From Deltaproteobacteria bacterium (GTDB taxonomy: Bacteria > Bdellovibrionota > UBA1018 > UBA923), in NCBI GenBank assembly GCA_016194795.1, contig JACQAX010000301.1, positions 1-6,710 on the forward strand: 6,710 nt of DNA, in the 5' to 3' direction. Position 1 is the stretch's first letter. Every line of letters begins with the position of its first letter. Under the pieces are notes generated by a model. The model was given only the letters and a program-made list of their open reading frames with translations. It did no database searches and had not been told where the DNA came from. A program made the translations under genes and the position numbers. Shown here piece by piece: positions 1 through 5,692 of the stretch.

Positions 1-1608
1 CCTGAACTTCGTCACGTCGCTCGTGCCGCAGCTCGAGCACTTCGTGCCCGGCTTCATGAGCTTCTCGGCTGGCCACTCGTACCAGACGTTGGGACCATGT
101 TCGTCGAAGATCTTCGCCACGTGCTCGAAGCTCTCTTGCGCGCTGACGGCCTCGTCGCATTTCTCGCAGTAGAAAACGGTGATCGGCACGCCCCAGACGC
201 GCTGGCGCGAGATGCACCAGTCGGGGCGCCCCTCGACCATGCCGAGGATGCGGTTGATGCCCCAGCCGGGGATCCATTCCACCTTGTGGATCTGCTCGAC
301 GGCGCGTTGGCGCAACTTCGTTGCGCCATCCATACCAATGAACCACTGGGGCGTGGCGCGGAAGATGACGGGCTTGTTGCAGCGCCAGCAGTGCGGGTAC
401 GAGTGCTTGATCTCGGTCATCTTGACGAGATGGCCCGAGGCCGTGAGGTGCTCGATGATCGGCTTATTGGCCTCGAAAACCTTCAAGCCCTTCCAGAGCG
501 GAACCTCGTCGGTGAACCGGCCGCGCGCATCCACGGGCGCGAGCACCTCGAGCTTGTACTTCATGCCGACGCGATAGTCGTCGACGCCGTGGCCGGGGGC
601 CGTGTGGACGGCGCCGGTGCCGGCTTCGAGGGTAACGTGCTCACCCAAGATGAGCAGCGACGAGCGGTTCATGAACGGATGGTCGGCCTTGAGGTACTCG
701 AACTCGGTGCCCTTGAGCTTGGCGATGGTCGCGCCCTTGAGGCCGGTTTCGGCGAAGACGCGCTCGCGCAATCCCTCGGCCACGATGACGACGTCGGTGC
801 CGGTGTCGACGGCCGCGTACTCGAACTCGGGATGCAGCGAGATGGCGAGGTTGGCGGGAAGCGTCCAGGGAGTGGTCGTCCAGATGACCACGGCGACTTT
901 TTTGGAGCCGGCCGCGGCCGCGAGCTTCGGAAGTTTTTTCAGCGACTCGGGCTGGAGATAAAATTTCACGTAGATCGACGGGCTCGAGTGGTCGGCATAC
1001 TCGATCTCGGCGTCGGCCAGGGCGGTCGCGTCGTTGGCGCACCAGTAGACGGGCTTGTTGCCCTTGTAGAGATTGCCGGTCTTCGAGATGCGGCCGAGCT
1101 CGCGCACGATGTTGGCGACGTAGTCGTCGCTCATGGTGAGATAGGGATTGTCCCAGTCGCCGAAGCAGCCGAGGCGCTTGAACTGCTCGCGCTGCTTGCC
1201 GATGTAGGTCAGCGCGTATTCTTTGCAGAGCTTGCGGATGTCGACCTTCGAGAGCGAGGCTTTGTCTTTCTTCTCGTCGCGAAGCTTCTTCTCCACGCCG
1301 AGCTCGATCGGCAGGCCGTGGCAGTCCCAGCCCGGGATGAAGTCGCACTGAAAGCCCGACATGTTCTTGTACTTGACGACGATGTCTTTCAAGACCTTGT
1401 TGAGCGTGTGGCCCAGGTGGATGTTGCCGTTCGCGTAGGGCGGGCCGTCGTGGAAGGTGAACTTGGGGCGGCCGTGGCGCTTTCCGACCATCCGCGCGTA
1501 AGTTTTGTCGCCTTCCCACTGCTTGACGCGAATCGGTTCGCGCTCAGGCAGGCCAGCTTTCATCGGGAAGTCGGTTTGGGGAAGGTTGAGGGTTGATTTG
1601 TAATCCAC
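1..1608 (-). CDS. ileS: Isoleucyl-tRNA synthetase, N-terminal 536 residues (3' end outside window)
   Basis: This is a class I aminoacyl-tRNA synthetase that charges tRNA-Ile with isoleucine in the cytosol. The frame is open from a GTG at 1608 to the window edge. Visible marks in order: the HIGH-type signature HLGH at residues 64-67, preceded by DGPPYANGNI; DCHGLPIE at 95-102; the CP1 editing-domain block GTGAVHTAPGHGVDDY at about 330-345, whose His and Asp match the known editing residues; the YPHCWRC block; and RPDWCISRQRVWG at 461-473. These are typical of bacterial IleS. The KMSKS loop, anticodon-binding domain and zinc-binding C-terminus of a roughly 930-residue enzyme lie beyond base 1. 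GTG is chosen as start because AGAAGAGG (1623-1616) sits seven bases upstream and the next in-frame ATG would cut 15 residues. It is divergent from the peroxiredoxin gene. No T-box-like leader fits in the short upstream region. Confidence 0.97.
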   Translation of the reverse strand, partial: MDYKSTLNLPQTDFPMKAGLPEREPIRVKQWEGDKTYARMVGKRHGRPKFTFHDGPPYANGNIHLGHTLNKVLKDIVVKYKNMSGFQCDFIPGWDCHGLPIELGVEKKLRDEKKDKASLSKVDIRKLCKEYALTYIGKQREQFKRLGCFGDWDNPYLTMSDDYVANIVRELGRISKTGNLYKGNKPVYWCANDATALADAEIEYADHSSPSIYVKFYLQPESLKKLPKLAAAAGSKKVAVVIWTTTPWTLPANLAISLHPEFEYAAVDTGTDVVIVAEGLRERVFAETGLKGATIAKLKGTEFEYLKADHPFMNRSSLLILGEHVTLEAGTGAVHTAPGHGVDDYRVGMKYKLEVLAPVDARGRFTDEVPLWKGLKVFEANKPIIEHLTASGHLVKMTEIKHSYPHCWRCNKPVIFRATPQWFIGMDGATKLRQRAVEQIHKVEWIPGWGINRILGMVEGRPDWCISRQRVWGVPITVFYCEKCDEAVSAQESFEHVAKIFDEHGPNVWYEWPAEKLMKPGTKCSSCGTSDVTKFR

Positions 1609-1615
1609 GGCGCAG

Positions 1616-1623
1616 CCTCTTCT
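1616..1623 (-). promoter_or_regulatory. Shine-Dalgarno site of ileS
   Basis: AGAAGAGG lies seven bases before the GTG at 1608. It decides the start, because there is no ATG at the N-terminus and the family sequence begins here. Confidence 0.7.
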
Positions 1624-1647
1624 ATATTAATGAGACATAAGATATAG
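1622..1647. repeat. Short inverted repeat in the ileS-peroxiredoxin divergent region
   Basis: CTATAT (1622-1627) and ATATAG (1642-1647) are perfect 6-base inverted arms around a 14-base centre. They fall in the AT-rich 49-base region that must hold promoters for both divergent genes. They could be opposed -10 elements or an operator half-site pair. With arms this short, chance cannot be excluded. Confidence 0.35.
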
Positions 1648-1669
1648 CTGGTTTCCGATGAAACTTCAA
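1641..1669 (-). promoter_or_regulatory. Candidate sigma-70-type promoter of ileS
   Basis: TTGAAG (1669-1664) and TATATC (1646-1641) are separated by 17 bases, and each matches four of six consensus positions. Transcription would start near 1634, giving a leader of about 26 bases that carries the ileS Shine-Dalgarno site. The -35 box lies inside the first codons of the divergent peroxiredoxin gene. This is inferred from consensus matching only. Confidence 0.4.
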
Positions 1670-2137
1670 ATAGGTGATAAGGTTCCGGATTTCACTTCCA
1701 CGGCCGCCCTCAAGGGGGCTGACGGGCGCGTCCAGACCGTCTCTTGGACGCTTTCCCAGGAAGCCAAAAAGGCCCCCGTGCTGCTCGTGTTCTATCCCGG
1801 CGATTTCACCGCCGTCTGCACCAAGCAGCTGTGCGACTATCGCGACAACTGGGAGAGCCTCAGCCGCTTCAAGGTGCAGATCGTCGGCGTCTCGACGGAC
1901 AGCAAGGAGAGCCACGAGCGGTTCGCGCTCGAGAAGAACCTCCCCTTCCCGCTCCTCGACGACTCCTCCAAAGACATCTGCCGCAAGACGGGCATGCTGC
2001 TCTTTGGCATCAAGTCCGATCGCGGCTTCGTCCTGGGCGGCACGGACATGGCCGTGAAGTACGTCTACAAAGAGACGCTCCCCTTCTTCCGCCGCAAGGC
2101 TTCGGAAGTGGCCGACATCCTCAAAGCGCACGTTTGA
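1658..2137 (+). CDS. Peroxiredoxin, PrxQ/BCP type (thioredoxin-dependent peroxidase)
   Basis: The 159-residue product is a thiol peroxidase of the AhpC/TSA superfamily that reduces H2O2 and organic hydroperoxides in the cytosol, usually with thioredoxin as reductant. The active-site motif PxxxTxxC is seen as P47-G-D-F-T51-A-V-C54. A second Cys, C59, gives the C-x4-C spacing that marks PrxQ/BCP enzymes, with C54 peroxidatic and C59 resolving. R122 in DRGFVLG sits where the catalytic Arg is expected. IVGVSTDSKESH (75-86) is a conserved family block. The length matches the family (about 150-160). The ATG at 1658 fits the family N-terminus (GDKVPDFT) but has no Shine-Dalgarno sequence. The gene is divergent from ileS across 49 bases, and its last 17 bases overlap the convergent permease gene. 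Confidence 0.93.
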   Translation: MKLQIGDKVPDFTSTAALKGADGRVQTVSWTLSQEAKKAPVLLVFYPGDFTAVCTKQLCDYRDNWESLSRFKVQIVGVSTDSKESHERFALEKNLPFPLLDDSSKDICRKTGMLLFGIKSDRGFVLGGTDMAVKYVYKETLPFFRRKASEVADILKAHV

Positions 2138-3002
2138 AGCGGTAGGCCGCGACGACGCCCGAGGCGATCAGAAGCATCCCCAGCGCCGAAAGTCGGTCGG
2201 GGATCTCGCCCCAGTACGCCCAGCCCAGAAGCGTCGAGAACGCGACCGAGGTGAGCATGATGGGGCTGGCCACCGAGGCCGGCAGGCCGGCGTAGCTCTT
2301 GGTCATCGTCTCCTGGCCGAGGGTTGCGAACGAGCCCGTGCCCAGCAGGAGGAGCCACTCGACGGGCGTGGGTGGCGTGAACGAGAGAATGGTCGGGATT
2401 ACCGCGAACAGCGTGGCCACGCTCGCGAAGGTCAGCACGATGAGGCGCGTGGGGATCTTTCGGGTCGCGTGCTTGATGGCCGTGTAGGCGACGGCCGCCG
2501 CGATGGTGCCGCCGAGGGCCGCCAGCGGCGCCAGATCGCCTTGCGTGGTGAAATGCAGGTCGGGTTTGATGACGAGCCCGATGCCGATGAGCGCCACCAG
2601 AGTGCACAGGAAGCTCGCGGCGCTCAAAGTCTCTCCGAGCAGGAGCGCCGAGAGGATGATGACGATGATCGGTGACGACTGGTAGATCATCGACGCGTCG
2701 GCAAGCTTCATGTGGCCGAGCGCGTAGAAATAGAGCAAAGCCGACAACCCGCCGGCGACGCCTCGGACGCTGAGCGCCAAGGGCTCCGACCTCCACGTCG
2801 CTACGATGCGCGGCTGCGAGATCGCCCACGGAAGCAAAGCGATCACGTTGATGAGCGCGCGAAAGAAGGTGATCTCCCAGGCCGGCAAGCGGTGCAGCGC
2901 CTTGGCGAACGCACCCATGACCGCGAACGCCGCCGCCGCGCACACCATATAGAGCGCCGCGACAGTGGCGGGGTTTTTAGTTCGTTTGGCCGTCTTTTTC
3001 AC
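2121..3002 (-). CDS. EamA/DMT-family inner-membrane transporter
   Basis: The 293-residue product is a drug/metabolite-transporter superfamily permease with two EamA repeats. Hydrophobic segments spread along the whole length fit ten transmembrane helices: about residues 12-143 for repeat one and 156-286 for repeat two. Each repeat ends near a Gly-Glu family mark: LLLGETLSA at 121-129 and GWAYWGEIPD at 260-269. A basic N-terminus (MKKTAKRTK) precedes the first helix. The substrate cannot be read from sequence; relatives export amino acids, nucleosides or drugs, or import S-adenosylmethionine. I chose the GTG at 3002 over an in-frame TTG at 3038, because the TTG overlaps the -35-like box TTGACC and the extra 12 residues look unlike the family. 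No Shine-Dalgarno site precedes the GTG. The stop lies inside the convergent peroxiredoxin gene. Confidence 0.9.
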   Translation of the reverse strand: MKKTAKRTKNPATVAALYMVCAAAAFAVMGAFAKALHRLPAWEITFFRALINVIALLPWAISQPRIVATWRSEPLALSVRGVAGGLSALLYFYALGHMKLADASMIYQSSPIIVIILSALLLGETLSAASFLCTLVALIGIGLVIKPDLHFTTQGDLAPLAALGGTIAAAVAYTAIKHATRKIPTRLIVLTFASVATLFAVIPTILSFTPPTPVEWLLLLGTGSFATLGQETMTKSYAGLPASVASPIMLTSVAFSTLLGWAYWGEIPDRLSALGMLLIASGVVAAYRFKRAL

Positions 3003-3008
3003 TCGTGA

Positions 3009-3038
3009 ATTCCATCTTGCGCAGTACCCGGAGGTCAA
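3009..3038 (-). promoter_or_regulatory. Candidate promoter of the EamA permease, leaderless geometry
   Basis: TTGACC (3038-3033, five of six consensus matches) and TGGAAT (3014-3009, four of six) are separated by 18 bases. Only six bases (TCACGA) lie between the -10 box and the GTG at 3002, so transcription would begin at or next to the start codon. This agrees with the missing Shine-Dalgarno site. It is inferred from consensus matching. Confidence 0.45.
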
Positions 3039-3052
3039 GTACTACAAAAGCT

Positions 3053-3057
3053 GGAGG
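3053..3057 (+). promoter_or_regulatory. Shine-Dalgarno site that sets the start of the 213-residue protein
   Basis: GGAGG stands nine bases before the ATG at 3067. The open frame extends upstream to an ATG at 2965, but that start has no such site and would place the N-terminus inside the divergent permease gene. The start at 3067 is therefore preferred. Confidence 0.75.
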
Positions 3058-3066
3058 ATTTCGACG

Positions 3067-3708
3067 ATGGCAAACCCGCTCCGACAGAAAGAAGCGCTGC
3101 GAGCCGCGCTGTACGCGTATTACGCAGGTGCGCACGCCATTACCGAAACTGTCGAAAAAGTTCAAAGCGTGAGCTCGTCGGGCAGCGGCAAGGACGCGAC
3201 CGAGATGCGCCACGCGATGCTCGAGGCCGACTACCAGCGGCTCCGGGAGTCGCCGGTCCATCTGATCGAGCTCTTCTGCGAGATCCTCGACGAGGAAGAC
3301 CTCTACCCGTTCGGCGGCGACTGGCCGCGCGAGGCGATGACGATGCTCGCCGAAAAGCTCATTCCGCCCAAGCTCTCGATCGACGGCGAGGACGACTGCA
3401 AGTTCCGCTTCAAGAAGGGCTTCAAGGAGCTGCTCAACGACATCGCCCAGAGCGTGACGAGCGAGCAGTCGAAGCCGACGTCGCTCGACCATTGGCTCGT
3501 CGTGCTTTTCAATACGGCGTTCCACGCTGGCGCGACCGTGGCCGCGCGCAACGCCGAGACGCCGAAGGCGTACTTTGACGTGATCACCGAGCTCGAGGAG
3601 GAAACCGAGCCGTGGACGCGTTATCCGCAGCTCTCCGACATGCTCGATCGCCAGCTCCGCCGCGAGACTCGTCGCAAGACGGGGCTTGTTTCAGACCTGG
3701 ACTATTGA
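3067..3708 (+). CDS. Conserved-looking hypothetical protein, 213 residues, function unknown
   Basis: I do not recognise this family. The start at 3067 follows GGAGG with good spacing. The product has no signal peptide and no transmembrane segment, so it is probably cytosolic. It is rich in charged residues and mostly helix-forming. Features seen: an N-terminal helix of about residues 5-33 (LRQKEALRAALYAYYAGAHA); a Ser/Gly-rich turn at 34-41; an acidic segment ELFCEILDEEDLYPFGGDW at 68-86; an internal hydrophobic helix, DHWLVVLFNTAFHAGATVA, at 141-159; and an acidic stretch ELEEETEP at 175-182 before a basic tail RRETRRK (198-204). The two Cys (C71, C111) are not in a metal-binding pattern. 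GC-rich codon use like its neighbours supports a real gene. It is divergent from the permease and ends directly against the rhodanese gene. Neither neighbour suggests a role. Confidence 0.85.
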   Translation: MANPLRQKEALRAALYAYYAGAHAITETVEKVQSVSSSGSGKDATEMRHAMLEADYQRLRESPVHLIELFCEILDEEDLYPFGGDWPREAMTMLAEKLIPPKLSIDGEDDCKFRFKKGFKELLNDIAQSVTSEQSKPTSLDHWLVVLFNTAFHAGATVAARNAETPKAYFDVITELEEETEPWTRYPQLSDMLDRQLRRETRRKTGLVSDLDY

Positions 3709-4122
3709 TCAGTGGGCGATCTTGTCGAGCGGTAAGCCGGCGGCTCTCCAGTCGTCGATGCCGAAGTACGCCGTTTTAAAGCCCTGCGCGGCGAATTTCT
3801 CGGCGGCCACCTTGGCGCGTCCGCCCTTCACGCAGTAGAAGACGAGCGTCTTGTCTTTGGGGACCTCCGCGGCGAGCTTTTTCACCTCGGGAGCGTCGGC
3901 GACGACAAGCGTCGTCGGCAGCGAGACCGCCTTCGGCACGGCATCTTCGCGTTCGGAGTTTTCGCGCACGTCGACGACCAGGGCGAAGCCGTTGGAGATC
4001 ATGCCCATCACCTCGCGCGGCTCGATGGCGCGCGCGCCGGATGACGAGGCGGCGTTGGTGGCGGATTTCGTGCAGCCAAAGAAAGCGAGGAGCAGCAGCG
4101 GTAGCGCGAGTCGTTTGAGCAT
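3709..4122 (-). CDS. Single-domain rhodanese (sulfurtransferase-like) lipoprotein
   Basis: The 137-residue product has a lipoprotein signal: basic MLKR, a hydrophobic stretch, then AFFG-C17. The -3 residue is Phe rather than Leu, so the lipobox is imperfect. Thr at +2 suggests no inner-membrane retention. A Ser/Ala linker (18-30) leads to one rhodanese domain at about 32-134. Marks seen are VVDVRE at 49-54, the active-site loop C97-V-K-G-G-R102 (C-x-x-G-x-R type), and GIDDWRAAGLPL at 121-132. An intact loop Cys means sulfur transfer is possible at the cell envelope; the sulfur donor and acceptor are unknown. It follows the SRPBCC gene by 11 bases, and its Shine-Dalgarno AAAGGA (4135-4130) overlaps that gene's stop codon, so the two are very likely cotranscribed. 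Its stop abuts the convergent 213-residue gene with no spacing. Confidence 0.9.
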   Translation of the reverse strand: MLKRLALPLLLLAFFGCTKSATNAASSSGARAIEPREVMGMISNGFALVVDVRENSEREDAVPKAVSLPTTLVVADAPEVKKLAAEVPKDKTLVFYCVKGGRAKVAAEKFAAQGFKTAYFGIDDWRAAGLPLDKIAH

Positions 4123-4133
4123 GGGCGATTCCT

Positions 4134-4565
4134 TTAGATGAGTTGGCGGCGAACGTTGCGCATCTCGCGACGAATGGCCGCCTCGAGATAAACTTTGAGA
4201 AACGGCGCGAGCGGGCTCAGGAGCCTGGGCAGCTCGTATTCCTCGTGGTGCGAGATGAGGCAGCGTTTTTTCGTCTCCGCCTGCACGACGAAACCGCCGC
4301 TCACCTTAAGCCCGAACGGCAACTTCGTCGACTCGCTGGTGAAGCCGCGCTCGTTGAGCGTGAAGTCGAAGCGTCCGCCCCAGGGCACGCCGGCAAAGAA
4401 GCCGCGAACGCGGTAAGATCCGGTTTTCGCCGTCGCGGCCGTCGCCTTGGCCGAGGTCACCTTCGGCTCGTATTTGGCGAGGTTGTTGAGGTTCCAGAGG
4501 AAGTCGAGCGCCTTGGCCTCCGTGACCGGAACCGAGATCTGGTGCGTGACGCGGATGTTTTTCAT
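4134..4565 (-). CDS. SRPBCC-fold (START/polyketide-cyclase-like) protein
   Basis: The 143-residue product looks like a member of the SRPBCC superfamily (Polyketide_cyc2/COQ10-like). This is a hydrophobic-pocket fold that binds or carries small lipophilic ligands. The pattern is typical: an opening strand ITHQ-like to ISVPVTEAKALDFLWNLNNLAKYEP (10-34), which matches the usual 'V.AP.E.VW..l.d...ye' start; a run of beta strands through the middle (GSYRVRGFF, GRFDFTLNE, KVSGGFVVQAE); and a long C-terminal amphipathic helix (117-142). There is no signal peptide, so it is cytosolic. The ligand is unknown. I chose ATG 4565 over an in-frame TTG at 4583, because the longer version adds an unfamiliar MCSHVS and overlaps the promoter-like element. 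No Shine-Dalgarno site precedes the ATG. It forms a two-gene unit with the rhodanese lipoprotein. Confidence 0.82.
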   Translation of the reverse strand: MKNIRVTHQISVPVTEAKALDFLWNLNNLAKYEPKVTSAKATAATAKTGSYRVRGFFAGVPWGGRFDFTLNERGFTSESTKLPFGLKVSGGFVVQAETKKRCLISHHEEYELPRLLSPLAPFLKVYLEAAIRREMRNVRRQLI

Positions 4566-4571
4566 GGAGAC

Positions 4572-4600
4572 ATGAGAGCACAAACTCGCGGTGGACGCAA
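4572..4600 (-). promoter_or_regulatory. Candidate promoter of the SRPBCC-rhodanese unit, leaderless geometry
   Basis: TTGCGT (4600-4595) and TCTCAT (4577-4572) are 17 bases apart, with four of six consensus matches in the -10 box and three in the -35 box. Exactly six bases (GTCTCC) separate the -10 box from the ATG at 4565. No Shine-Dalgarno site is present. It is weak as a lone call but has the same geometry as the permease and phzF-like starts. Confidence 0.35.
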
Positions 4601-4633
4601 TTGGTCGGCCATGTTAGTGACTGGCGTATAGCT

Positions 4634-4657
4634 ACGGAATTGCTTTCGTAAGTCCGT
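4634..4657 (+). other. Stem-loop just upstream of tRNA-Ser
   Basis: A 10-base arm at 4634-4643 pairs with 4648-4657 around a TTTC loop, giving eight Watson-Crick pairs, one G-T pair and one A-G mismatch. It ends five bases before the tRNA. No T-run follows on the + strand, so it does not look like an intrinsic terminator in that direction. It could be part of the tRNA precursor leader. Confidence 0.4.
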
Positions 4658-4662
4658 TTCCC

Positions 4663-4752
4663 GGAGAGGTGGCCGAGTGGTTGAAGGCGCACGCTTGGAA
4701 AGCGTGTTATGGGTAACACCATACGAGGGTTCGAATCCCTCCCTCTCCGCCA
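4663..4752 (+). tRNA. tRNA-Ser, anticodon GGA
   Basis: This is a complete class II tRNA of 90 bases that reads UCC and UCU serine codons. The acceptor stem GGAGAGG (4663-4669) pairs perfectly with CCTCTCC (4742-4748), followed by discriminator G4749 and encoded CCA (4750-4752). The anticodon stem is CACGC/GCGTG (4690-4694 and 4702-4706), with loop TTGGAAA and anticodon GGA at 4697-4699. The long variable arm has stem TATGG/CCATA (4708-4712 and 4719-4723), as expected for serine. The T arm is GAGGG-TTCGAAT-CCCTC (4725-4741). No partial copy of the 3' end and no integrase gene is visible nearby, so there is no sign of an integrated element. No clear terminator follows before the convergent phzF-like gene. 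Confidence 0.98.
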
Positions 4753-4814
4753 CTAAATTCCGCCGGACACACCCTCCCACAGTTTTGGAATTTTGGATTT
4801 GCCCCGCCTTCTGA

Positions 4815-5645
4815 TCAGGCCAGTCTGGCAGCTCCCCCAACCAAAACCCGATCCTCGTCACGACGAACCCTGCAGAAGATAAGGCTCGGGCTGGGCGGAT
4901 TCATGTGCCGTCCCTGCTCGATCGTGAGCTCGAGCCGCTGGCTGGGCGCGCTCATCAGCGCCGCCAAAAGGCCCGCCGCCATTCCCGTCGCCGACTCCTC
5001 GGGAATCCCGTACGCCGGCGCGAACATCCTCGTCGTCGCAGCCAGTGGTCCGCGGGCCAGGCGCACGAACAGGTAGGCGCCCACCAGATCGTGCTTTTCG
5101 CTGTAATGCCTGATCGCCTCGAAGTCGGGTTCGATCGCGGCAAGCGTCGACACCGAGTCCAGCTCGAAAACCGCGAAGCCGACGTCGTGGCGGACGATCC
5201 AGCCGCCCTTGAAGCCGGTCGGTGAGCGGAAGAGCCTCTCGTAAAGAGACGCATCGTCGTCGAGAGGCCCGATCGTCGGAACGGGTTGCTCCATGAAAAC
5301 GTTCGAGCCCTCGAGGAGGATCTTTCGGACGCCGCCGTCGATCTCTTTCGAGGTATTCGTCAAACCGGGATCGCGCTGCTTGAGAACGGCGAAGGCGGCG
5401 ACGGTGGCGTGGCCACAGTCCGGAATTTTTCTCGTGGGCGTGAAGAAGTCGAGGCGAAACCCGGCGGCGCGCGAACGGGAGACGAATGCCGTTTCGGAGA
5501 GACCCACGTCGGCGGCGATCTTCTGCATCTCCTCTTGCGAGAGCCCGTCGGCGTCGAGCGCCACACCGGCGGGGTTTCCGCCGCCTTCCGGGGAGCTGAA
5601 CGCAAAAACCTTCAAAACCTCGACGGGCCTCGTTTTCGACGACAT
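4815..5645 (-). CDS. PhzF-family isomerase/epimerase-like protein with variant active site
   Basis: The 276-residue product belongs to the PhzF superfamily (diaminopimelate-epimerase fold; characterised PhzF isomerises a dihydroanthranilate in phenazine synthesis, and most relatives have unknown substrates). Marks in order: VFAFSSPEGGGNPAGVAL at 13-30; LSETAF with E51 aligned to PhzF E45; FTPTRKIPDCGHATVAAF at 68-85 with H79 aligned to H74; and the second-lobe block FAPAYGIPEESATGMAAG at 208-225. In that block the usual E-D-P-A-T-G-S reads E216-E-S-A-T-G-M222, so the catalytic Asp is Glu and the conserved Ser is Met. Length is near the usual 280-300. There are no phenazine genes nearby, so no pathway is implied. 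The ATG at 5645 has no Shine-Dalgarno site but has a good promoter just upstream. It follows the secreted-protein gene by 47 bases on the same strand. Confidence 0.92.
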   Translation of the reverse strand: MSSKTRPVEVLKVFAFSSPEGGGNPAGVALDADGLSQEEMQKIAADVGLSETAFVSRSRAAGFRLDFFTPTRKIPDCGHATVAAFAVLKQRDPGLTNTSKEIDGGVRKILLEGSNVFMEQPVPTIGPLDDDASLYERLFRSPTGFKGGWIVRHDVGFAVFELDSVSTLAAIEPDFEAIRHYSEKHDLVGAYLFVRLARGPLAATTRMFAPAYGIPEESATGMAAGLLAALMSAPSQRLELTIEQGRHMNPPSPSLIFCRVRRDEDRVLVGGAARLA

Positions 5646-5651
5646 GCCGGA

Positions 5652-5679
5652 AAAATGGGCACTAAACGCGCGATGTCAA
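5652..5679 (-). promoter_or_regulatory. Candidate promoter of the phzF-like gene, leaderless geometry
   Basis: A perfect -35 box, TTGACA (5679-5674), is followed after 16 bases by CATTTT (5657-5652; three of six matches). Six bases then separate the -10 box from the ATG at 5645, so the transcript would start at the ATG. This agrees with the absence of a Shine-Dalgarno site. It suggests phzF-like expression independent of the upstream secreted-protein gene. Confidence 0.5.
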
Positions 5680-5692
5680 GCAAGCCCGCGTT

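Noticed and set aside
97..1596. A 499-codon open frame on the + strand opposite ileS
   Set aside because: It lies fully antisense to a strongly conserved ileS frame with all family signatures. Long antisense frames are common in GC-rich genes, and its product resembles no known protein.
1622..2131. A 169-codon - strand frame opposite the peroxiredoxin gene
   Set aside because: It is a shadow of the peroxiredoxin gene, which has intact catalytic motifs and the expected length on the + strand.
3003..3038. TTG at 3038 as the permease start
   Set aside because: The extra 12 residues are unlike the family N-terminus, there is no Shine-Dalgarno site, and the TTG coincides with a -35-like box. The GTG at 3002 begins a normal basic N-terminus.
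4753..4814. Intrinsic terminator or attachment site after tRNA-Ser
   Set aside because: There is only a small direct repeat of TTTTGGA (4783-4789 and 4791-4797), with no stable stem plus T-run. No copy of the tRNA 3' end and no integrase are visible, so there is no sign of an integrated element.
4562..4861. A 99-codon - strand frame running through the tRNA
   Set aside because: Its middle (EREGFEPSYG-like) is just the reverse translation of the tRNA-Ser gene, a well-known spurious annotation. It also overlaps the starts and ends of real features.
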